Assembly: GCA_002964805.2 (NCBI GenBank)
Contig: PUDQ02000142.1
Location: forward strand, 1 to 12,074
Origin: Trametes villosa
Taxonomy: Eukaryota > Basidiomycota > Agaricomycetes > Polyporales > Polyporaceae
Direction: 5' to 3'
DNA length: 12,074 nucleotides
A model generated the notes under the pieces. That model did no database searches, had not been told where the DNA came from, and saw only the letters and a program-made list of their open reading frames with translations. Below, in pieces: positions 1 through 8,650 of this stretch. Every line of letters starts with the position of its first letter. Within the stretch, counting starts at the first letter, position 1. A program made the translations under genes and the position numbers.

Positions 1-61
1 CTAACCCTAACCCTAACCCTAACCCTAACCCTAACCCTAACCCTAACCCTAACCCTAACCC
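1..61. repeat. Telomere repeat tract (CTAACC)n
   Basis: Ten perfect CTAACC hexamers plus one base, with no interruption, start at the first base of the window. This is the C-rich strand of a TTAGGG telomere in the orientation expected for a left chromosome end. TTAGGG is the telomere type of most filamentous fungi, and of vertebrates and others. The tract is short, so the assembly may have clipped it. Confidence 0.97.
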
Positions 62-428
62 GTTCACTTCGCTCCCTCCTTAACTTTAACTCCTTTTAAA
101 CACTTAAACCCTTTCTTTTACACTCCCTAACTCCTTAACGCACCCTAAAACCCGTTAGCTTACTCCTCCTCAACACTACCTAACTCCCTTAACACACTTA
201 AACTCCTTAGTTTACCCCTTTACTTCCACTCCTTAACACTCCTTAGCTTACTCCCTTAACTCCCTTAAAACACTTCACCCCTTAACTCACAACTCCTAAC
301 TTACCTTCAACCCCTAAGCTTAGTCTACTTCACCTTAAAACACTCAAAAACTCGCCCATAACCCTGTAGCTTACACTTCAACTCCAACTCCCTAATTCCA
401 TAGCTTAGCACCTTAACTACACTTTACA
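62..428. other. Telomere-adjacent spacer nearly lacking G on the + strand
   Basis: No gene is seen here. The + strand is almost free of G and rich in C, T and A, with many loose CTTAAC, CCTTAA and CCCTAA-like words such as CCTTAAC and ACTCCTTAAC. The strand asymmetry has the same sense as the telomere repeat, so this may be decayed telomere-like sequence. It also holds the 3' flank of the helicase gene, whose stop codon is at 429-431. I found no AATAAA-type polyadenylation signal on the minus strand. Confidence 0.75.
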
Positions 429-3400
429 CTACAACTCCCCAACAACCCACAAGTACACCTCCATAACATTGCTCAACTCCACCTCACCCTTCCCCTGACC
501 CTTCCCCTTCCTAATCAGCCATGCCTTATAGTCCACCTTACTTGCCCATCTCATCTTAAAGTGCCCCTCCAGCTTCTGCCTCCACTCCTCCACCATGTAC
601 ACCACATACACCACTGGCAGCACCATGTCCTTGTGCATAGGGTTGCACACATTCTTCTGCCCCTGCTTTGCCTGGTGCACCAAGTCTGACAGGAACGGTA
701 GGTGGCATGACCAGCACACCCCTGCTCCAGCTTGGTACTGCAGGTCCCTCTTCCAGTCCAGGTAGTCCAGCTTCTCCGACACTGCCCGCATCGTCTCACA
801 GTCCACCACACCCCGTGCATGCTGCCCCACCACTTCACCCTTCAGCACCCGACACACAGAGCAGTGACCACTCAGCATGTTCACCCCTTCCAACACCCGG
901 TCCACCACTGGTTGCAGCTGCGCGATACGCTCGTCCTTCGCTCGCTTAGCCAGGCGCGACGCATCCGCAAACGCTTGACCGTTCCCTGTCTCCATGCTCA
1001 CCACCAACGGCAACGCAAGCGACGTGGAGGGCGCACGTGCCCTGGTTGCTCCAACCTGGGGTGACAGCACTGGTTCCGCAATGAGCTGGGCAGGGGGGAG
1101 GATAGGGGTGGTGTTCTTCCACGGTGCAGGTGGGTTGGCCGAACGGGGAGCGCAGTGTGGGCAGCGGAAGTCCAGGTTGTTCGAGGTGCAGACTGGGCCA
1201 GCAACGCCATCGAGGAAGCGACCAATGACTTCGCGCCAGCACCGGTCCTTGGGCTTCTTCAGCAGCACATCCAAGTCCGAGCGCCCAAGGTCAACGTCGA
1301 CGCCAACAAAGGGATGGGACTGGTCGCCAATGGAGAAGAAGTGGATGTCTGCTTGCCTGCCATCACGTCCAGCGCGCCCAGCCATCTGAAGCATGTCGAC
1401 CAGGCCGCGAGGCTTGCCAATAAACCAGACTTGACGGATGTGGGGGTAGTCGTTGCCTGGGCCAAATGCATCCGTCGCGACCATGAGCTTGACTGCACCT
1501 GAGCGCCACCGAGTGACCATCGCCTCGCGTTCTTGGTCCGTGAGCACTTGGTCTGTGCTGCCACGGTAGAAGTCGCACCCGAGCGCCTTAGCTACCTGGT
1601 GCCCTTGCTCCAGCCGAGTCACAAAGATTAGGACACGGTCCACGTCCTTGAGTGACTTGGAGCTCAGCGCGATGGCGGCCTGTATGGTGAATATGGCCTA
1701 CATAATTATTAGCATATAAACCAAATAATTCCATAAGCCAAGCACTTACCTTTGCATCCAGGTAGTCTACACTTTGAGGCAGGTGGAACCACAGCTCGGG
1801 GCGGTTGGATGATGCACGGATAATCTGTGTGCCCACACCAGGAAGGAGGTTGAAGTCTTGGCGGACCTTGACCACTGTGAGCGGTGCAATGGTGGCAGAC
1901 AGCAGGATAAGCTGGGCACGGTTGACCCGCAGCTCCTTCACTCGGCCCATGACATAGCGGTACTCAGCCTCCGTGATGACCAGGTGTGCCTCGTCAATGA
2001 CGTAGCGGTGGAGGTGAATCTCGTCCCGCATGGAAGCGACCGCGTGTGCCCAGGCAGTGCCAGAGGTAGCGTCGAGAGAGACAAGGATGATGGGCTTCTG
2101 ACCTGAGATGACAGGGTTGCCAGGCTGGAAGACCTCGAAGGGGTACTGCAGCTCGTTCAGCCGGCGCTGCCAGTCGCTGAGCAGGGACTTGAGGGGGCAG
2201 AGGATGGCCGTGACCTTGAGCTTCTCCATGTGCGCAATCGTGGCGATGATAGCACTCTTGCCTGAGCCAGTAGGAAGAATAACGATGAGGTCCTTCTTCC
2301 AGGCCAGCCCAGCCATCACCGCAAGCTTCTGGCCCTCGTTGGACCACTCAGCCTGCGGTTTGTGTAGCACAAGGCGCAGGGTGCTTAGCGCGTCGGCTTC
2401 TGTGGGCGGAGGGGCTAAAGAACGGTCAGTTTAAGAGCTAGTTAAGCTATAGTTGGCTTACCTGGGGCAGGGGCAGGAGCGGGGGGTGGGGCAGCAGCTG
2501 GAGGTGCAGCGGAAACAGGGGCAGGGGCAGGGGCAGGGGCAGGAAGGGGAGGGGGATCGTAGTACATCCCTTCAGTGGGGTCTTCTACAGACCAAGTCAG
2601 ATGCAAGTCACACAATGCAACAGAATAAAGTGCTTACCAGGGCTTGCAGGGCGTGCTGGGGCTGGACCTGGTGCGGCAGGCTGGCCCAGGAAAGTCTTCA
2701 GCTCATCAAACATCCCCCTCAACTCTTGCTTGGTCGAGGTGGATGTGTCTTGAATGCGCTGCTCAATCGCTACCAGCCTAGGCTCAATCTCGACCTTGAC
2801 TGCTTGGATTGCAGCCTGCACCACAGCCCCCATGTCAATCCCTGGCTCACGAGCGCTGGGGAGACGGGCAGGGGCTGGCTTGAAGTTGGTGCGGCGCGCT
2901 GCAGCCAGGGAGAGGAGTTTGCCACCTAGCAGCGAATATAAGCACACATATTAGCGCAATAATCGAGCACTTACCTGGCACGAGGTGCAGAACATTGTGC
3001 CAGAGCACAGAGGTCTTCAGGAAGGGGCCGATGTAGTCTTCAGCCATGCCAGTGTCCGCCCAGTTGGTGACCCCGTAGCGGTGGGTGTCCGTGCTGTGCG
3101 AGTGGCCAGCCTGCGCAGAGTCCACCGTCTCCTGGTCCTCCAGCCACATCTCCTCCAGGCCAGCGTGCTTGCGGCGGAGAGGGGTAGAGCACTGGCGCCA
3201 TTTCTGGATGCCAAGCTCAATACCCAGATGCTTGCCGGTCCAGCGCTTCATCTCGTTCGTGATGTCGTCCCCGATGAAGGCCCTGTCGTAGTTGACGAAC
3301 AGGAAGTCCTGGTAGAGGGACTTGACCTTCTGGTTGCCAGGGAACAGCACACTGGCGCAGAGCTGGGCGAACGGACGGCAGATTGCCTCCTTGTAGATGA

Positions 3401-6047
3401 ACACGGCTCCGAGCGCCGCATTGAGGGAGTGGGGGATGACGCGGTCGCGGCCAGAGGCAGCACGCATCTTGTGGTACGTGCGCATGAGGACAACATGGTC
3501 GCTGATGATGCGCAGGGCGCGCTGCATCCCGCCTGGCGTGTTGGCGGTGGGCATGGCGGTCAGCTCGGTCGTCCGGCCAGGGGCACCACAGTTCATCTCT
3601 GCCTGGACAAGGCAGAGGAGGTTGAGGCGGGCAAAGGCGCTGAGCCAGGTGGAGAGGGCGACCGCGTTCCAGACCGGCTTGCCATCACGCACGCACATGA
3701 TGTAGCGCTTGGCCAGGTCTGGGGTGCGCAGGACATGGTCGGCCAGCTGGTCGAGGGGGCCAAGGGTGTCTGCGTTCACCCGGTCCATGATGAGCGAGTA
3801 GCCCGCGACCGTGTTGCCCATCTCGTCCTTGAGCGCAGGGATGTCGATGGCGAAGGGGTGGCCAAACAGCAGGTCGTCCATGAGCAGCTTGACCGTATCG
3901 TCCTCCAGCGCGCCCTGGCACTTGCGCAGCGTCTGCAGGCTGATCTCCTTGCCCATGAAGACTAGGCTGGTGAAGGTCTTGTCGTCCTTCCACGCCATGT
4001 TGGGGTCGTTCTGGGTGTTCATGGTGATGGTGGACGCCCGGTGCTGGAGGGACTTGAGCGTGTGGAAGGTCGACTCAAGCCCCTTGGTGAACCAGACACG
4101 CAGCTCGCGTGCAGAGGCCGTGAGGGAGGGGTGGGCAGGGGTAGCGAGGCGGTTGTGGCACTCGCGAAGGAAGACCAAGCGCTGCACAGAGTCAGCATGA
4201 GTTGGACGCAGTTAAAGCAGCCACATACCATGTCGTACGTCAGCTTGGCAAAGATGCCCGTTGCGTCCTCCGGCTTCTTCAGGCTGCCGTCGCGGTTGAC
4301 CTGCGTGTGGATTACAAACCGCAGGGTGGGGTCCGGGAAGAGGTTGTCCGCAGAGGGAGTCCACTCGCGCGTCCACAGGGCGAGAAGAAGCTGGTGGACA
4401 GCCTCCTCTGCCTCCTCCATGTCCTGGTCCAGGGCTACACGAAGGGTGGCCACCCGCTCCCTCACGTCAGCTGGCAGGTCGAGCTCAGCCTCCGCACGCA
4501 GCAGCAGGTAGAGCAGCTGCGTCACGAGGCGGGTGTACGCGCGCAGCGTGTCGTCGAGCTGGTGCTGCCCGAAGGGGTGGTGGTTGTAGTCGCTGCAGGG
4601 TGTTGGTTAGTTGGTAAAGGCTATAGGCAGGGTGGGACTTACTCTGTCATCGTTTCGGTGTGCAGGACTTGAAGGCACACCTCGCTGGTGTGCGGGATAA
4701 GCTCATACGCCCCCTCGATGTAGTGGCGGACGCAGGCGATGAGGGCAAAGAGGGAATCACCCTCTTTGGGCGGCTCAATCAGCCCCAGCATGCGCACCGG
4801 ATCCTTGCCCTCGGTGTATTGCATCCAGCGCGTGGTGATGTGCCAGGGGCTGATGTGGCGGTGGTCGAGGTCGGCAGCAGGCAGTGGGGGGCGGGTGTCC
4901 AGCTCACGACGCAGGGAGGTGAGGTATTCGGCTGAGGCGGAGTGGAGTTGGGCTGCGCGGGGGGTGACGGAGAACCAGGAGTGGTGGTCGACCTGGTTGG
5001 CAGACAGCCGCTGCATCCAGCCCGTGTGAAGGCCAGCCTGCTGGAGCTGCAGCTCATGCTCTGCACGCGCATGACTCAGAACGTGTTTAGCGTTCTGGTA
5101 CATGGCTGGGCAGGCTGGGCAGCAGAAGCCGACCTTGCGCAGAAGCCCCTCGTACTCCACATCACCAGGGGCAGTGGAAGGCCAGCCTGGCTGTATGGCC
5201 TCCTCACGCACAATCTCTGCGAGCCGGGTGGCATCAACAGAGATGCGGGCCCCCTTGTGCTGGCGGGACATGTGCGCGACAGCGGTAGAGGGGGTGACGA
5301 CAGCCTGGCAGGCCATGCAGATGAGGGCCTTGAGCCGCCGGTTGATGAGCAGGCCCCAGGGAGCCAGTGTGCCAGCAGAGACATCGTAGAGCTGTTAAAT
5401 ATTATAAGCATTGGATAATATGTATACTGAAGCTAGCACTCACCTCTGAGGGCTGTGGAAGCCCAGGGGGAGGAGCCAGGACAGCAGGAGGGTCCACAGA
5501 CATCCTAGAGGTGTTGGAGGCCTGGCCAGGGCTATAAACCACTGACATGGGCCTGGGGGAGTGGGGAGGGGTCTGGGGAGTAGAAGGCCTTGAAGGCTGT
5601 ATAATATTTGAGCCACCAGAATATTTGTATGAATATCTGACTTACAACAGGGGTGCCAGGGGCAGAAGGAACCTCAGGGATGGCAGGGAGACCAGGGGCA
5701 GGGGCAGAGGCAGGGGCAGAAGCAGCAGCAGGCATCTATGCACCAGATTAATATATGTTAGTCCTAGCTTGATTAGATCTGCTTACCTCCCAGTTGTCAT
5801 GGTTGACTTGGTTGAGATGCTTGAGCAGGGATTTTTTGTGGACATATTTATGGGTGCAGAGCTGGCCCTGCTGGCTGAGGCACTTGCAGATAATTAAATC
5901 TTTAGAGTCCCTCTGAATAGAAATAAGAGGGCCAGAAAGAGAAAGGGGGTGCTGGTGTACAGAGAATAATATTTTTTTACACATCCTTTCATGAGAGCTC
6001 CATGCACCAGAATATTGCTCAAGGCAGGAGTCACAAAAGCCAGGCAT
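429..6047 (-). CDS. Telomere-linked RecQ-type helicase with OrsD-like fingers (10 exons, 1,722 aa)
   Basis: Exons are 6047-5787, 5735-5646, 5596-5444, 5391-4643, 4592-4229, 4181-2975, 2925-2638, 2584-2462, 2414-1750 and 1697-429. All nine introns are GT-AG, 47-53 nt, and every junction keeps phase. The start ATG at 6047 has A at -3. An N-terminal CxxC-H-C finger (C5, C8, H19, C23) is followed by C2H2 fingers at C193/C196/H208/H213 and C259/C262/H275/H280, as in OrsD-type proteins. Residues about 730-910 carry tyrosine-recombinase-like boxes. Pro/Ala-rich linkers lie near 88-168 and 1038-1083. The SF2 helicase shows motif I LPTGSGKS (K1131), DEAH (1219-1222), SAT (1251-1253) and QMAGRAGRDG (from 1404). 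A RecQ-type zinc cluster follows (C1453, C1470, C1479, C1482), then more CxxC pairs (1579/1582, 1628/1631). Family knowledge: TLHs are RecQ-like helicase genes next to fungal telomeres and may act in telomere maintenance or recombination. The reading frame looks intact. Exact splice sites were judged by eye. Confidence 0.9.
2516..2543. repeat. GGGGCA hexamer minisatellite inside TLH exon 8
   Basis: Four to five tandem CAGGGG units on the + strand encode alternating Pro-Ala on the minus strand, in the linker just before the helicase domain. More broken copies run through 2462-2515. G-runs spaced by CA could form a G-quadruplex on the + (template) strand. Such tracts expand and contract in whole codons, so linker length probably varies between copies. 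Confidence 0.8.
5695..5725. repeat. Second CAGGGG-type hexamer repeat, in TLH exon 2
   Basis: Copies of CAGGGG with one CAGAGG variant encode a Pro/Ala/Ser stretch in the N-terminal linker after the first zinc finger exon. The same hexamer recurs in exon 8, so the gene carries two separate hexamer tracts in disordered linkers. Confidence 0.7.
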
Positions 6048-6200
6048 ATTTGTTAGAGTGGTTAGAAAGGCTAGGTGATAGGGGTTGGGTTGTAGGTGGT
6101 GGTGGTAAGAGGATAAGAGAGGTAAGATTAGAGTTCAATAGAAGCTTAGTCTGTATAGTAGCCAAATATAAGCAAATAAGTAGCCACCTGACTGATATCA
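6048..6200 (-). promoter_or_regulatory. Presumed promoter and leader of the TLH gene
   Basis: Read on the minus strand, the 100 or so bases before the ATG are strongly pyrimidine-rich with C/T/A tracts, as in many fungal leaders. A TATATTT-like word lies near 6165-6172. The ATG context has A at -3. No operator or transcript start can be fixed. The palindrome array begins immediately upstream, so it may affect expression of this gene. Confidence 0.4.
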
Positions 6201-6490
6201 CACAGTGTGACCATTGAGGGCAGATTGCCCTCAAGTGTCACAGAAAAGTGACACAAGCTGATCACATGATGTCTGATGGCATCATCAGATCAGGTGTGAT
6301 GTGACAGTTGAGGGCAGATTGCCCTCAATGGTCACAAAAAGTGACACAAGCTGATCACATGATGTCTGATGACATCATTAGATCACTTGAGCCTCAATCA
6401 CATCATCAGATCAGGTGTGATGTGACAGTTGAGGGCAATCTGCCCTCAATGGTCACAGAAAAGTGACACAAGCTGATCACATGATATTGG
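6200..6490. repeat. Three tandem units with a TTGAGGGCA palindrome
   Basis: Each unit carries a 21-bp palindrome of 9-bp arms (TTGAGGGCA and TGCCCTCAA) around a 3-base centre, at 6214-6234, 6308-6328 and 6429-6449. Imperfect GTGAC/GTCAC arms extend it to about 35 bp. Unit spacing is 94 and 121 bp; the longer unit has extra sequence near 6383-6410 that partly repeats the unit. A conserved GTGACACAAGCTGATCACAT segment follows each palindrome. The centre is GAT in the first two copies and ATC in the third. There is no reading frame of note. Confidence 0.9.
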
Positions 6491-6599
6491 ATGGCATGAT
6501 CTGATCACAGACTATGTAATTCATATGATATCCAGGTTGACAGTCAGAATAATTCCTTCTGACCATTATTTCCCTCACTGAGTCACAAGTCATGTGGTC

Positions 6600-6910
6600 T
6601 ATGTCACAATGGGGGTGACATTTGACAGGAATCCTTTCAAATGTCACTCACCAGTGACAGATAGTGACTTGTCATCACCCACACTGGCTGGTCACAGAGG
6701 GTGACATTTGAAAGGATTTCTTTCAAATGTCACTCCCCGTGACCGGGATCACATGACTTGTGACTCACATCGACCCTCGCTTTATTTGGGTCACGTCACT
6801 CTCGACATTACATAAGTTGTGACTGACCCTGCCTGGCAGGCAGGGTCTGTCACGTCACTGGTAACAGGGGAGTGACATTTGAAAGGATTCCTTTCAATTG
6901 TCACCCTTCT
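6600..6910. repeat. Three 33-bp GTGACATTTGAAAGGA palindromes
   Basis: Near-perfect palindromes with 16-bp arms and a 1-base centre lie at 6615-6647, 6701-6733 and 6872-6904. Arms read GTGACATTTGAAAGGA and TCCTTTCAAATGTCAC with one or two mismatches per copy. GTGAC and GTCAC words are scattered between them, linking this family to the neighbouring one. No coding potential was seen. Confidence 0.88.
6825..6847. repeat. Perfect 23-bp palindrome with 10-bp arms
   Basis: Arms GACCCTGCCT and AGGCAGGGTC flank the centre GGC. It lies between the second and third copies of the 33-bp palindrome family and is more GC-rich than they are. It could form a stable hairpin. Function is unknown. Confidence 0.85.
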
Positions 6911-6939
6911 GTGACAGGTGAGGGCATATGCATACTTAC

Positions 6940-8363
6940 CCACCTCGCCTCCAGTGATTGCCGGAGAAATAGACTGCCAAAAATCATGAGTGTAGATGCG
7001 TTTTGTAGCCATGGATAAAGGCTATAACCGTGTCACTGGTGTCAAGTTGCTAACACTAGTGGTTCTCGCAATATTGACCAATTATTGACCTTGTAGCCAG
7101 GGCTAATACCCTTGCCACCATCTTGCCACCAGCCGTTGTGGGACAACCAGGGCACGTACTGACACGATTGAAAATGCGGATTGTAGGTATGGAAGGAGGC
7201 TATAATACTGTCCCTGGTGGCAAGGCAATCCACCCACATACGGTTGAGATATAGACCAAACACTCACCTTGCCACCAGGCTTGCCACCACCTTGCCACCA
7301 CCTTGCCACCAGCCGTTGTGGGACAGCCAGGGCACATATTGACACGATTAAAAATGCGGATTGTAGGTATAAATGATAGCTATAATATTGTCCCTGGTGG
7401 CAAGGCAATCCACCCAGAACCGGCCAAGCTATGTGCCAAATACTGACCTTGCCACCAGGCTTGCCACCACCTTGCCACCACCTTGCCACCACCTTGCCAC
7501 CGGCCATTGTGGGACAGCCATGGCACGTATTGATATGATTGAAAATGTGTATTGTAGGTATGGAAGGGGGCTATAATATTGTCCCTGGTGGCAAGGCAAT
7601 CCAACCATAGATGGTCGAGCCATGGGCCAAATACTGACCTTGCCACCAAACCTTGCCACCACCTTGCCACCACCTTGCCACCAGCCATTGTGGGACAACC
7701 ACTAGGCCAAATTGGATGAAACTGGGTGCGTTTTGTAGCCTCAGAGTAGGGCTATTCAATGCACATATCAGGTCAGAAAGTGTGGTAGACAAGGGTGGGA
7801 CCATGGCCTTGCCTCCAGCCTACAGACCTTGCCCCCACCTTGCCCCCAGCGATTGTGGGACAACCAGGCCACCTAGTGACATGAAACTGGGTGCGATTTG
7901 GAGCCCTAGTATGGGCCTACAATACTCCCACCAATACCAGGCCAGCCAGCCAGTGAGAAGGCCAGGATTGACCTTGCCTCCACCTTGCCACCCTTGCCAC
8001 CACCCTTGCCACCGGCCATTGCGGCACAGCCACAGCACGTATGACCATAAGGGTGGGTGCGTTTTGTAGCCATAAATGAGGGCTATAATATCGTCCCTGG
8101 TGGCAAGGTGATTGGTGACCTGGTTGCAGAGATACAGGCCGATCTCTGACCTTGCCACCAGATTGCATACCCTTGCCACCACCTTGCCACCGGCGATTGC
8201 GGCACGACCAGGGCACGTATGACCATGAGACCAAGTGCATCTTGTAGACAAAAACCTAGGCTACAATATTGTCCCTGGTGGCAAGGTGATATGTGCCCTA
8301 ATGGCCGAGCTACAGCCCTAATACTAGGCTTGCCACCACCTTGCCACCACCTTGCCACCGGCC
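6940..8363. repeat. Subtelomeric satellite, about eight units of 165-191 bp
   Basis: An anchor word ATTGTGGGACA or a variant recurs at 6958, 7136, 7316, 7507, 7688, 7853, 8019 and 8197, giving spacings of 178, 180, 191, 181, 165, 166 and 178 bp; a final partial unit ends near 8363. Units share an anchor, a GTATTGACACGATT-like segment, a GCGTTTTGTAGCC or GTAGGTATGGAAGG segment, CTATAATATTGTCCCTGGT, and a run of CCTTGCCACC in 11-bp steps. Five units also hold the inverse, GGTGGCAAGG (7216, 7396, 7587, 8099, 8277). The two units over 7690-8010 and the first unit are the most diverged. Open frames across it are low-complexity Trp/Gln/Gly repeats and look non-coding. Confidence 0.92.
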
Positions 8364-8650
8364 ACTGACGTCAGTGTCCGGTATTATATAGATAGGGTGC
8401 ATGTGCGTCTGGCGCATTTTCTGCCCCACGGCGGCGGTGCGTCTGCGCCCACGGCACCAGCCTCCCCGTCTCTGCGCATGCGCACACCGGCCGCTGTGTC
8501 TCTGCGCATGCGCAAACCAGCCAGAGTGCGTTTGCGCGCTGGGCGGGACACGCCCCGCTCCGCCTCTGTGCGTGTGGGTGCGTGTGCGTCTGGCGCATTT
8601 TCTGGGAACGTGCCCCACGGCGGCGGTGCGTCTGCGCCCACGGCACCAAT
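8363..8650. promoter_or_regulatory. CpG-rich block with CRE-type palindrome, TATA-like box and direct repeat
   Basis: The satellite ends at a perfect 14-bp palindrome CACTGACGTCAGTG (8363-8376) holding the CRE core TGACGTCA, the classic bZIP/CREB-ATF site. A TATTATATA box follows at 8382-8390. The next 250 bp are dense in CpG and TGCG words. They contain a direct repeat (8402-8459 and 8583-8648, the second with an 8-base insertion) and two TGCGCATGCGCA palindromes (8473-8484, 8503-8514). The arrangement looks like a + strand promoter, but no secure gene follows. Promoter activity is inferred only from motifs. Confidence 0.4.

Noticed and set aside
1680..1749. Longer 70-nt version of the TLH intron between the two helicase lobes, using the CAG at 1680-1682
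   Set aside because: It is also in phase, but the TAG acceptor at 1698-1700 gives a 52-nt intron like the others and has a good TGCTAAT branch site close by.
2985..3965. Long plus-strand open frame of 326 codons
   Set aside because: It lies wholly antisense to TLH exon 6, has a biased Arg/Val/Gly/Asp composition typical of a complementary frame, and no recognisable motif. The minus-strand frame joins in phase with helicase exons.
7042..8358. Many minus-strand open frames with repeated Trp-Trp-Gln-Gly-Gly-Lys peptides
   Set aside because: They are translations of the CCTTGCCACC satellite; the peptides are simple repeats, overlap in several frames and break between units.
6200..8363. CRISPR-like impression from regular repeats and palindromes
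   Set aside because: The spacing is too long, the intervals are themselves repeated, and the locus is eukaryotic.
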